The notes beneath the pieces were generated by a model. It made no database searches. It was not told the origin of the DNA and was given only the letters and a program-made list of their open reading frames with translations. A stretch of DNA of 33,551 nt from Acidobacteriota bacterium (lineage in GTDB: Bacteria > Acidobacteriota > Terriglobia > Acidiferrales > UBA7541): the NCBI GenBank assembly GCA_003223325.1, contig QHYS01000241.1:1-33551 (forward strand). The letters run 5' to 3'. Positions within the stretch are counted from its first letter, which is position 1. Every line of letters starts with the position of its first letter. Shown here one piece after another: positions 16,222 through 23,942 of this stretch. A program made the translations under genes and the position numbers.

Positions 16222-18552
16222 GTGAAACTGCGAATTTCGCGTATCGTTCCGGTTCTGCTGATGGCGGGATCGTTTGTGCTGGTGATGAACGGACCGCGCG
16301 CGGTCAGCGCTAAAAAAACAGCAAAAGCCAGTTCCCATACCGGCACATCGGCCTCGATCCCCAGTTTTCCGATAGATGATTTGGCCCGCACCGGAATCCT
16401 TTATGCCGGCGGCCAATACGAGGGCGAGCCGGGCAAGGAAACCATGGGCGGAGACGCCTACGTCGAGGTCTGGGTGCCGAAGCAGATCAAGCATCCCTAC
16501 CCGATCGTCTACGTCCACGGCGCGGGGCAGACCGCAACAGACTGGGAACAGACGCCCGACGGACGGCCCGGTTGGGCTTATTACTTTGCCAAACAGGGCT
16601 ATGTGCAATACCTGGTGGACTCGCCGGCCCGCGGGCGCTCCCCGTACGTGCCCGGAGTGGATGGCAACCTGACGATTCGGACGGTCCCGAACCTCGAAGA
16701 GATCTTTACTGCTTCCGCAAAGAAGGGCAATTTCCCCCGCGCCCATCTGCACAGCCAATTTCCCGGCACGGGACTGATGGGCGACCCAATCTTCGACAAT
16801 TTCGCCAAGACCCAGGTACAATTTCTCGGCGGCGGAGGGCCGGTGGGACAGGATGAGATGACCCATCGCGCGCTCGTCGCGCTTCTGGATGCGATCAACT
16901 CGCCGGTCATTCTGCTGACGCACTCGCAGGGCGGAACCCCCGGATGGCTGACTGCCGATTCGCGGCCTAACCAAGTGAAGGCCATCGTCACGATGGAACC
17001 GGCTGCGCCGCCAATTAAAGGCGTGAACACGGCGACGCTTGCGTATACTGACGGCCCCGGCGGACTAACCTGGGGAGTTTCGGCCACGCCAATCACCTAT
17101 GATCCGCCGGTGAAAAATCCCGCGGAGTTGCAGCCGATTCTGGAAGAGAAGGCCGATGCGCCCGGCGACGTGGTCCCCTGCTATCTGCAGAAGGAGCCCG
17201 CGCACAAGCTCATCAACCTCGAAAAGATTCCCGTAGTCTATCTCTCCTCTGAAGGGGGATATCACCGCGAGTACGATCCTTGCCTCGCCAAGTGGCTGAA
17301 CCAGGCGGGCGTGCATGCCCAGTTCGTTCGGCTCGAGGACGTGAGCATCCACGGCAATGGCCACGAGATGATGCTCGAAAAGAACAGCGACGATATCGCC
17401 AAATTCATCGGTAACTGGATCGACAAGAACGTTCCGCAGAAAGACAAGCCGTCGATGGCGACGCCGCCCGCCGCCATTCCCACGTTCTCGACCGAGAATA
17501 TCGCGCGCCAGGGATTTTTCTACGCTGGTGGAAGATACGAGGGCGACGCCGGCAAAGAAGTCATGGGCGACGCGATGTATACGGAGGTATGGGTGCCAAG
17601 GCAGATTCGGCATCCCTATCCGATCGTGTTTTTCCATGGCAATGGGCAGAGCGGCGCGGTCTGGCGGCAAACACCTGATGGGCGGCCGGGCTGGGCGTAT
17701 TACCTTGTTGCCCAGGGCTACACTGTCTACATGGTGGATTACCCGGCACGCGGACGCTCACCTTACGTTCCAGGCGTCGACGGCAAGCTGGGAATCCGCA
17801 CGGCGCTCGAGTTAGAGCAGATCTGGACGGCTCCGGCCACCTCCGGCGGAGATTTTCCGCGCATGAAGAAGTACACCCAATGGCCGAGCGATTCCCCGAA
17901 CAAAGGCATGCGGGGCGATCCGGTCTTCGATAACTTCGTCAAGGGCCAGATGCAGTTCGTGGACGACCAGGAGGAACTCACCGTGCCCGCGGGCGTGGCT
18001 TTGCTCGATCAGATCGGCACGCCGGTGATCCTGCTTTCGCATTCGCAGGGCGGCGGAATGGGATTTGACGTCGCCAATCTGCGGCCGAAGCTGATCGCCG
18101 GCATGGTGGCTATCGAGCCGGGCGGGCCGCAAATCGGCGTCGTGGACACGGCGAAGGTGGAGTACACGCGCGTGAACCCGAAGTCCTGGGGCCTGACGAC
18201 GATGCCCTTCCAGTTCGATCCGCCGATCAACAGCCCGTCGGAGCTGAAAGTTCATCTGGAACCTTCGGAACGGCCCGGCGACGAAGTCGGCTGCTATATG
18301 CAGGACCAGCCGGTCCACAAGCTCGTCAGCTTCGAGAATATACGCATCCTTTCCATCTCCGCCGAGGGCACTTATCACCGCGTGTTTGACGTGTGCATCC
18401 CCAAGTGGCTCAACCAGGCTGGAGCGAAAGACGACTTCGTTCGCCTCGAAGACGTGGGCATCCACGGGAACATGCACGAGATGTTCCTCGACCGGAACAG
18501 CGACGAGATCATCAAGTTCATCGACGGCTGGATCAACAAGAACCTAAAGTAG
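16222..18552 (+). CDS. Exported protein of two tandem alpha/beta-hydrolase domains
   Basis: GTG 16222 follows GGGAGG at a good distance; the product has 776 residues with a Sec signal (residues about 1-30). Two copies of one domain follow. Copy 1 (about 47-405) begins IPSFPIDDLARTGILYAGGQ and copy 2 (about 422-775) begins IPTFSTENIARQGFFYAGGR. Both share TPDGRPGWAYY, PARGRSPYVPGVDG, GDP-FDNF and KWLNQAG. The likely nucleophiles are Ser235 (LLTHSQGG) and Ser608 (LLSHSQGG), with acids near Glu259 and Glu632 (MEPAAPP, IEPGGPQ) and His381 and His752 (HGNGHEM, HGNMHEM). Both triads look intact. Substrate unknown; probably a periplasmic or secreted esterase-like enzyme. I know single-domain relatives of about 380 residues, so the double form is a fusion by duplication. 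Confidence 0.9.
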   Translation: MKLRISRIVPVLLMAGSFVLVMNGPRAVSAKKTAKASSHTGTSASIPSFPIDDLARTGILYAGGQYEGEPGKETMGGDAYVEVWVPKQIKHPYPIVYVHGAGQTATDWEQTPDGRPGWAYYFAKQGYVQYLVDSPARGRSPYVPGVDGNLTIRTVPNLEEIFTASAKKGNFPRAHLHSQFPGTGLMGDPIFDNFAKTQVQFLGGGGPVGQDEMTHRALVALLDAINSPVILLTHSQGGTPGWLTADSRPNQVKAIVTMEPAAPPIKGVNTATLAYTDGPGGLTWGVSATPITYDPPVKNPAELQPILEEKADAPGDVVPCYLQKEPAHKLINLEKIPVVYLSSEGGYHREYDPCLAKWLNQAGVHAQFVRLEDVSIHGNGHEMMLEKNSDDIAKFIGNWIDKNVPQKDKPSMATPPAAIPTFSTENIARQGFFYAGGRYEGDAGKEVMGDAMYTEVWVPRQIRHPYPIVFFHGNGQSGAVWRQTPDGRPGWAYYLVAQGYTVYMVDYPARGRSPYVPGVDGKLGIRTALELEQIWTAPATSGGDFPRMKKYTQWPSDSPNKGMRGDPVFDNFVKGQMQFVDDQEELTVPAGVALLDQIGTPVILLSHSQGGGMGFDVANLRPKLIAGMVAIEPGGPQIGVVDTAKVEYTRVNPKSWGLTTMPFQFDPPINSPSELKVHLEPSERPGDEVGCYMQDQPVHKLVSFENIRILSISAEGTYHRVFDVCIPKWLNQAGAKDDFVRLEDVGIHGNMHEMFLDRNSDEIIKFIDGWINKNLK

Positions 18553-18597
18553 CGCGTTTGGCCGACAAACAGATCCCTCGGGCAGAAAAACCACCCT

Positions 18598-18625
18598 CGG
18601 GATGACACCATCCCGCTGATTTTTT
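18598..18625 (+). terminator. Candidate intrinsic terminator after the double hydrolase gene
   Basis: A 7-bp stem (CGGGATG at 18598-18604, CATCCCG at 18609-18615) with a four-base loop is followed after four bases by TTTTTT (18620-18625). The spacing between stem and T-run is longer than ideal. Confidence 0.5.
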
Positions 18626-18661
18626 CGGCCGCCAAAAGCGTCACGTTCTTGAGCCCGCAAA

Positions 18662-18680
18662 GGAGAAGTTATTCTTCTCC
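18662..18680. terminator. Hairpin spanning the stop codon of the 18669 gene
   Basis: GGAGAAG (18662-18668) and CTTCTCC (18674-18680) form a perfect 7-bp stem with loop TTATT, which holds the minus-strand TAA stop. Only TTT follows on the minus strand, so termination is possible but weak. Confidence 0.3.
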
Positions 18681-19229
18681 CATAAAATAATCTCGACGCC
18701 GCGTTCGTGCAGGCGCTTGCTGCGGAAGCGAGCCGACATCGGGCGGATGCGGAAGCTGCAAATCAACGAGCGCGTTTTCGTTGTCCAATTTGACCTTGAT
18801 TATGAAGGCGGCCCCGATATCGTCTGCGACCCAATCGGCAGTGGGCAGCGGTTTGGCCGAGCGATCGGCGGGGTTCCAGAGAAGTTCCCCTGTTTTTCGC
18901 TCGATTTTCGAGGGATCAAGTTCAAAGACTTGACGATCGTGAGCCTCGATTAGCAGGAAGCGGTTTCCGATCTGTAGCAGGAGCGGTTCGTTCTTCTTGC
19001 CGGTGCGATATACTTCCCATTCTTTGGGCGGCGCGTCATTGACACGCAGCAGCGCGTCTTCGATGGGCTTCCAAGAAAGCGGCTTGTCTTTAGCCGGGAC
19101 GCCGGCGCGGGGTGCAGACGCCGCGCTGGACGCGAATGCTATGGCGCCATCGGCGAGCGCGGTTACGCCAAACATTGCGCCCATCATGACAAGAGAAAGC
19201 CATGCCGGTATTGCTGCCGAAGCCCGCAT
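18669..19229 (-). CDS. Exported protein of unknown function
   Basis: From ATG 19229 (GGAAG four bases upstream) the product has 186 residues. It starts with a signal-like hydrophobic stretch (AIPAWLSLVMMGAMFGVTALA). The mature part has a compact alternating pattern with EWEVYRTGKKNEPLLLQIGN, RFLLIEAHDRQVFELDPSKI and LLWNPADRSAKPLPTADWVA. I do not recognise the family. An ATG at 19247 is a possible alternative start. The gene diverges from the VWFA-related protein gene. Confidence 0.7.
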   Translation of the reverse strand: MRASAAIPAWLSLVMMGAMFGVTALADGAIAFASSAASAPRAGVPAKDKPLSWKPIEDALLRVNDAPPKEWEVYRTGKKNEPLLLQIGNRFLLIEAHDRQVFELDPSKIERKTGELLWNPADRSAKPLPTADWVADDIGAAFIIKVKLDNENALVDLQLPHPPDVGSLPQQAPARTRRRDYFMGEE

Positions 19230-19269
19230 ATCTCTTCCGTAACTCATACGACGTTTCGACGCTCCGGGG

Positions 19270-19288
19270 GGTTGCGGACTGTGCAACC
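19270..19288. promoter_or_regulatory. Inverted repeat in the divergent intergenic region
   Basis: GGTTGC and GCAACC flank seven bases (GGACTGT) between two divergent genes. It could be a regulator site for either gene; no other evidence. Confidence 0.3.
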
Positions 19289-19362
19289 ATGAGCCTAGAA
19301 AGCGAATCTTTCCAGTGGGTCGGAAACTCTGGTTTCGAGCGGTTTGGCCCGCGTGAGGAATC

Positions 19363-20598
19363 ATGCACTATTTTTGCTGCCCGAATTCTGATTACGGACG
19401 GTCTTCGATTTCGCGGTCGGGAGTTCCGCCGGCTCCACTGTGGCAGCGCACCGCAGCGACCCGGAACTTCCGCCCTATCTACTGCCTTGGGGTCTTGCCG
19501 TTGTTGATGGCGATGAAGGCCCCTCTCGCCGCACAGGACAAACCTAGCATCTCTGTGGACGTCAAAGTCGTGAATGTGCTCGCCAGCGTTCGTGACAAGC
19601 ATGGCGAAATCGTTACGAACCTGGGCCAGGACGATTTCAAATTAGAAGAAGACGGGCGGCCGCAAACCATCACTTATTGTTCGCGCGAGACCAATCTCCC
19701 GCTGACGCTGGGCCTGCTCGTGGATACGAGCTTCAGCCAGCGGCGCGTGCTGGCTGAGGAGCGCGGTGCGAGCCAGAGCTTTCTCGATAACATGGTGCGC
19801 GAAGGCCAGGACCGGGTCTTCCTGATCCACTTCGATCGCGACGTGGAACTTCTCCAGGACCTGACCTCTTCGCACCAGAAATTGGAGTTCGCGCTCAAGC
19901 TGCTGCAGACCACACAACAGCAGCCGGACGACGATTCCGGCTCCGGTAACGGAGGTGGTGGCGGATATCCCGGCGGTGGCGGATATCCCGGTGGCGGATA
20001 TCCGGGTGGGGGAGGTGGCGGCGGATACCCGCGGAGGGTCCGAGGAGGCACGGCACTCTACGACGCAATTTTTCTAGCTTCGGACGAAGTGATCAGCAAA
20101 CAAAAGGGCCGGAAGGCGCTGATCGTCCTCTCGGACGGAGTGGACCGCGGAAGCAAGGAGAGCCTCGAGCACGCCATCGAGGCTGCGCAGCGGGCCGACG
20201 CGATTGTCTACTCGATCCTCTTTGTGGAGGAGGAGGAGTACAGCGACGGCGGATTCAGCCGCCCGGGCGGAGTTTATGGCGGCGGTCCCTACGGCGGCGG
20301 GGGTTGGGGAGGACCTCGCGGCGGAGGTTATCCGCAGCGATTCCCGGAGGACCGGACAGACGGCAAGAAAATCCTGGCGCAGATCTCCAGCCAAACCGGG
20401 GGACGCCTCTTTGAGTTCTCCAAGAAACAATCTGTTGACCAGATCTACCGGCAGATCGAAGTGGAACTGCGCAGCCAGTACAGCCTGGGCTACACGCCCG
20501 ACTCGAGTGCCGGATTGGGCTACCATAAGCTTCATCTCACAACCAAACAGAAGGACTACGTCGTGCAGGCCCGCGAAGGGTATTATTCCGAGCGCTAA
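19363..20598 (+). CDS. VWFA-related exported protein of the acidobacterial type with Gly/Tyr/Pro-rich inserts
   Basis: The segment after the signal (LGVLPLLMAMKAPLAAQDKP, about residues 42-61) starts with the typical VDVKVVNVLASVRDKHGEIV, followed by LGQDDFKLEEDGRPQTI, which I know from the acidobacterial VWFA-related family. The metal-ion-dependent adhesion site is visible: D121-x-S123-x-S125 in DTSFS, Thr230 in GGTALYDAI and Asp258 in LSDGVD. Two low-complexity inserts of Gly, Tyr and Pro interrupt the domain at about 194-223 and 294-325, the first just before the Thr of the MIDAS. Family members are exported and presumed to bind proteins or surfaces; none has a firm role. GAGGA lies three bases before the chosen ATG, and the first 35 residues are atypical, so the start may be further downstream. 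Confidence 0.9.
   Translation: MHYFCCPNSDYGRSSISRSGVPPAPLWQRTAATRNFRPIYCLGVLPLLMAMKAPLAAQDKPSISVDVKVVNVLASVRDKHGEIVTNLGQDDFKLEEDGRPQTITYCSRETNLPLTLGLLVDTSFSQRRVLAEERGASQSFLDNMVREGQDRVFLIHFDRDVELLQDLTSSHQKLEFALKLLQTTQQQPDDDSGSGNGGGGGYPGGGGYPGGGYPGGGGGGGYPRRVRGGTALYDAIFLASDEVISKQKGRKALIVLSDGVDRGSKESLEHAIEAAQRADAIVYSILFVEEEEYSDGGFSRPGGVYGGGPYGGGGWGGPRGGGYPQRFPEDRTDGKKILAQISSQTGGRLFEFSKKQSVDQIYRQIEVELRSQYSLGYTPDSSAGLGYHKLHLTTKQKDYVVQAREGYYSER
19951..20031 (+). repeat. In-gene tandem repeat encoding GGYPGG units
   Basis: Units related to GGCGGATATCCCGGT start at 19960 (18 bases), 19978 (15 bases) and 19993 (15 bases) and are flanked by further GGT/GGC codons. All units are multiples of three, so copy-number changes would keep the frame. 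Confidence 0.75.
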
Positions 20599-20815
20599 TC
20601 TCCCCGCCGGCTCGCCTCGATTACCGTTGACTTTGTGAAGCGCGAAAAGTGCCGCTAACGCCGCGCAGCTCCTGATGCCCATGACGTTCGCGACGAAGAA
20701 CGATCGTCTCGCTCTGCGCACGCATTCGAGCGACCCGGGCGTAGTAACGGCGGCGGGCGGCGGGCCGACGAGGATGCCGGCGGCCTGGTTCCGGTGCGAG
20801 CTTTAGGCTGCTGCG

Positions 20816-22528
20816 TTACTTGGGTTGAGGGGCGGAGACGCCGCGGAGGGCGCCGCCGGCGGGATTAGCCCCTGGGGTAGCGCCATCGGGCGTGACGCCA
20901 GCGGAATTGCCGATGGCATCGCCGTTGACCACCAATTCGACGCGGCGGTTACGCTGACGGCCTTCGGGCGTGTCATTGGTGGCGACGGGCTGGGTCTTGC
21001 CGAAGCCACGCGCCGTCATGCTGGATGCGAGTACGCCTTCCTGGGCGAGGTAATCCCGCACACTATCGGCTCGGCGTCCGGAGAGTTCCTGATTAAACTC
21101 GTCGCTGCCCACGCTATCGGTGTGTCCTTCGATCTGCAAGCTGAGTCCGGGGTGGGCCAGCAGGATGCCGGAAATCTTGGCGAGCTTTTCGCGTGCGCCC
21201 GGCTTGAGCGTGGCGCTTCCGGTGTCGAAGAGCACGTCGGACATATTGACGATCAGGCCGCGGGCGGAGTCACGCGTCTGCAGAACGGCATTGAATTGCT
21301 GGAGAAGCTGCGCGCGCAACTGGCCCTTTTCGGCTTCCGCTTTGGCGGCTGCCTGGCGGGCCTTTTCGGCTTCCGCTTCCGCAGCGGCCCTTGCCTGGGC
21401 GGCCTGTTGGGCCTGGTTCTCGGCTGCCTGCTGCTGAGCCAAGGCGGCCTGGCGCGCTGCTTCGGCTTGCTGCCGTTGCCGCGCCGCCTCCTGCGCGGCC
21501 TGCTGGGCCTCTTGCTTCATGCGTTCAGCCTCAGCCTTGGCCTGCTCGGCCTGCAGACGTTCCTGCTCGGCTTGCTGGCGGCGCTGCGCTTCGGCAGCGG
21601 CGTCGGCGCGGGCCTGGGCTGCGCGCTGTTCCGCGGCTAGCTTCTCCGCAGCGGCTTTGGCCTGCGCGTCCTCTTCGGCCTTTTGCTTGACGGCCATCAC
21701 GCGGACTTCCTCGGCGGTTTCCACGGCATCGCGCGAAGCGGAATCGATCAGCTTGCGATCGCGCTTCTGGCGATAGGTTTCTTCGGCTGCCGATAGTTGT
21801 TGCTGAGCCTTGGCCCATGCGGCGGGCGCGTATTTCTGGGCGTTGGCATTGCTGGCGACGCGAATGGCGTTGCGTGCTTCAAACAGCTCGAGCGGGGTAT
21901 TGCGGTCGATGCCGAAAATGGCGTTATCAATCTTGGTGTTGGAAGAGGAATAGGCGCCGGGGCCCAGCAGTTCGTAGGTGGCGTCGATATTTTCGACTCT
22001 GCCCGATGCGCCGGTGGAGAAGCTATTTTCGAGCACCACCATACTGCCCGGCTGGGTGACGGCAAAATACGGCTCGGCCGTCACGATCATGCCGAAGGTT
22101 TGCATATCGGTATCGGCCTTGACTTCCGCGACGCCATTTTTGAGTGTGATTTCGCCGAGGTTTTCGGCGCGGCCCTGAGGCGAGACGGCCCAAAAGACGT
22201 AGGTCAGATACTGAAGGCCGAATTTGGTGGCGTCGTCCAGGCGCTCGAATTTCGCTTCGATTTCCATACGGTTGTTCTTGGATTCAACCTTGGCTTCGCC
22301 CGAGGCGGTGGGCATCAGCTTGGTGCCTTGGAAGCTCACTTTGGCAGAACCGCCGGCGCGGCGATAGTTCATGGCCTTGGTGGTGTGCGCGACAGCGTTG
22401 GCGTTCGTCGCGCTTTGGGGGGCCGTCGCAGTGGGGGGTTGGGCCACGGCGCCCACGACCACGAGGGCCGGGCCCAAGGAAATCGCCAGAATTGCCGCCG
22501 ATTTGAGAAGAATCGCGCCTATTTTCAC
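20816..22528 (-). CDS. OmpA-family protein with long Ala/Gln/Glu-rich coiled coil
   Basis: GTG 22528 has AGGAG seven bases upstream and opens a signal peptide (KIGAILLKSAAILAISLGPAL). The N-terminal domain is followed by a helical segment (LELFEARNAIRVASNANAQK, YAPAAWAKAQQQLSAAEETY) that resembles DUF4398. A long stretch of Ala, Gln, Glu, Lys and Arg heptads follows, clearly a coiled coil. The C-terminal OmpA-like peptidoglycan-binding domain shows VLFDTGSATLKPGAREKLAK, IEGHTDSVGSDEFNQELSGR and RQRNRRVELVV. The protein probably spans the periplasm and tethers an envelope structure to peptidoglycan; the partner is unknown. It diverges from the SatP gene. Confidence 0.9.
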   Translation of the reverse strand: MKIGAILLKSAAILAISLGPALVVVGAVAQPPTATAPQSATNANAVAHTTKAMNYRRAGGSAKVSFQGTKLMPTASGEAKVESKNNRMEIEAKFERLDDATKFGLQYLTYVFWAVSPQGRAENLGEITLKNGVAEVKADTDMQTFGMIVTAEPYFAVTQPGSMVVLENSFSTGASGRVENIDATYELLGPGAYSSSNTKIDNAIFGIDRNTPLELFEARNAIRVASNANAQKYAPAAWAKAQQQLSAAEETYRQKRDRKLIDSASRDAVETAEEVRVMAVKQKAEEDAQAKAAAEKLAAEQRAAQARADAAAEAQRRQQAEQERLQAEQAKAEAERMKQEAQQAAQEAARQRQQAEAARQAALAQQQAAENQAQQAAQARAAAEAEAEKARQAAAKAEAEKGQLRAQLLQQFNAVLQTRDSARGLIVNMSDVLFDTGSATLKPGAREKLAKISGILLAHPGLSLQIEGHTDSVGSDEFNQELSGRRADSVRDYLAQEGVLASSMTARGFGKTQPVATNDTPEGRQRNRRVELVVNGDAIGNSAGVTPDGATPGANPAGGALRGVSAPQPK

Positions 22529-22692
22529 AGTTTCACTCCTGCTCAATTCAAAATAATGTCTTGTCGCAAGCGCTCCAAAGTCACCCTGCGCTCGCATCTG
22601 GGGCCGTCTAGTAACTATAGATTAACAAGTGGATTACAAAAGGGGACGGCGGATCGCATGGCCCTTGCGCAAATAATTAACTCTACTTGCGC

Positions 22693-22698
22693 TACAAT
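22693..22698 (+). promoter_or_regulatory. Possible -10 element before the satP gene
   Basis: TACAAT lies 45 bases before the ATG. No good -35 element at 16-18 bases was found. A direct repeat CTTGCGC precedes it (22664-22670 and 22686-22692). Confidence 0.25.
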
Positions 22699-22742
22699 CC
22701 GGACCTAGTTGGGCCCAAAAACATCATTGAAAGGAGCCAATC

Positions 22743-23360
22743 ATGGCACAGGTATCCGCGACTGCCAAAGATGCACTATCTTCGACTGGCAAAGTTTCCA
22801 ATCCCGCGCCGTTGGGCCTCGCTGCATTCGGACTGACCACCGTGGTGCTAAGCACAATCAATGCCGGGCTGTTGCCGGGAGAGGCGGTGCCGGCCGTAGT
22901 GCCACTGGCGTTTTCGTTTGGCGGCCTGGCGCAAATCATCGCCGGATTCCTGGAATATGGAAACGGCAACACGTTTGGAATGGTGGCCTTCACGTCTTAT
23001 GGGGCCTTTTGGTGGTGGTACGCGTTCCTGAACTGGACCGTGGGAGCAGGTTGGATCAAGGCGCCTGACCCCAGGGGCGTGGGAGTGGCGCTATTGATGT
23101 GGGGAGTCTTCACTCTTTATATGTGGATCCCTACGTTCCGCACGAACTTGACGCTGTGGTCCATTTTCCTGCTGCTGTGGATCACATTCCTTCTGCTGGC
23201 GGGGGGCGACCTGGGAATGGGATTGGCGTGGCGGCACGCGGGAGGCTGGGTGGGTCTGCTTACGGGACTCGATGCACTCTATCTTTCGTTTGCGGAAGTG
23301 ACGAACGCGACGTTTGGACGGCCGGTCCTGGCGATCGGTGGGGCGATTCTGAAGGCTTAG
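22743..23360 (+). CDS. satP: Acetate uptake transporter, GPR1/FUN34/SatP family
   Basis: The 205-residue product contains the family signature NPAPLGLAAFGLTTVVLS near residue 20 and six hydrophobic membrane segments, as usual for SatP-type acetate/succinate-proton symporters or channels. GAAAGGAG lies upstream of ATG 22743 at a good distance. It lies 69 bases upstream of the molybdenum hydroxylase genes on the same strand, which suggests cotranscription. A link to aldehyde or N-heterocycle oxidation products is possible but not shown. Confidence 0.93.
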   Translation: MAQVSATAKDALSSTGKVSNPAPLGLAAFGLTTVVLSTINAGLLPGEAVPAVVPLAFSFGGLAQIIAGFLEYGNGNTFGMVAFTSYGAFWWWYAFLNWTVGAGWIKAPDPRGVGVALLMWGVFTLYMWIPTFRTNLTLWSIFLLLWITFLLLAGGDLGMGLAWRHAGGWVGLLTGLDALYLSFAEVTNATFGRPVLAIGGAILKA

Positions 23361-23429
23361 ACAGGCCCAAACCACGGGCGGGAATATCGGACTTGACGCC
23401 GGGCAGGTCACGGCAATACCTTGAAGGAT

Positions 23430-23942
23430 ATGAACGCGATCAATCTGAAAGTCAATGGTAAGGCCCATGCAGTGGACGTTGATCCGACGACACCGCTTTT
23501 GTATGTGCTAAGCGACGATCTGGCATTGAACGGACCGAAATTCGGCTGCGGGCTGGGGCAATGCGGAGCCTGTACCGTGATCGCCAAAGGGCAGGCGATC
23601 CGCTCCTGCATCACGCCCGTGAAGTCGGTTGAGGGCGCGGAGATCACCACACTCGAGGGCTTGGGCACGATCGAAAAACCCCACCCGCTGCAGCAAGCCT
23701 TCATCGAAGAGCAGGCCGCCCAGTGTGGCTTTTGCGTAAACGGCGTGATCATGACGGCCAAGGCTTTTCTGGACAAGAATCCGAAGGCCAGCGAGGAACA
23801 GATCCAGCAGGCGATGTCCAGCGTGCTCTGCCGCTGCTTTACGCACGTGCGGATGCTGCGGGCAATCAATCGATTTAGAGAAGGGCGTGCAAGGGAGGGA
23901 TTGGCGAAAGAAGGACGCACGAGAGAGGCGGCGGCGAAATGA
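23430..23942 (+). CDS. 2Fe-2S subunit of a molybdenum hydroxylase (IorA-like)
   Basis: The 170-residue protein has the two iron-sulfur domains of the xanthine oxidase family. The plant-type cluster ligands are Cys40, Cys45, Cys48 and Cys60 (GCGLGQCGACTV). The helical-domain ligands are Cys99, Cys102, Cys134 and Cys136 (QCGFC and LCRC). ATG 23430 is preferred over TTG 23421 because GAAGGA lies just upstream. The stop overlaps the start of the molybdopterin subunit (ATGA), a sign of translational coupling. It transfers electrons from the Mo centre to an acceptor such as a cytochrome; no such acceptor gene is in the window. Isoquinoline 1-oxidoreductase and aldehyde dehydrogenase are the closest types I know. 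Confidence 0.93.
   Translation: MNAINLKVNGKAHAVDVDPTTPLLYVLSDDLALNGPKFGCGLGQCGACTVIAKGQAIRSCITPVKSVEGAEITTLEGLGTIEKPHPLQQAFIEEQAAQCGFCVNGVIMTAKAFLDKNPKASEEQIQQAMSSVLCRCFTHVRMLRAINRFREGRAREGLAKEGRTREAAAK

Noticed and set aside
16046-16391. Longer version of the small membrane protein, starting at 16391
   Set aside because: It would overlap the signal peptide region of the hydrolase gene at 16222, and the extra residues look random, although a start shortly upstream of 16046 remains possible.
18565-18602. Repeat-like CCCTCGGG pair after the double hydrolase gene
   Set aside because: Only a short motif is shared, so it was not listed as a repeat; the terminator hairpin beside it is better supported.
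20599-20815. Search for a terminator or small RNA between the convergent VWFA and OmpA genes
   Set aside because: No stem followed by a T-run and no conserved motif could be identified.
21397-21690. Plus-strand frames with Arg/Pro/Ala-rich products opposite the OmpA coiled coil
   Set aside because: They mirror the repetitive Ala/Gln/Glu codons of the real gene.
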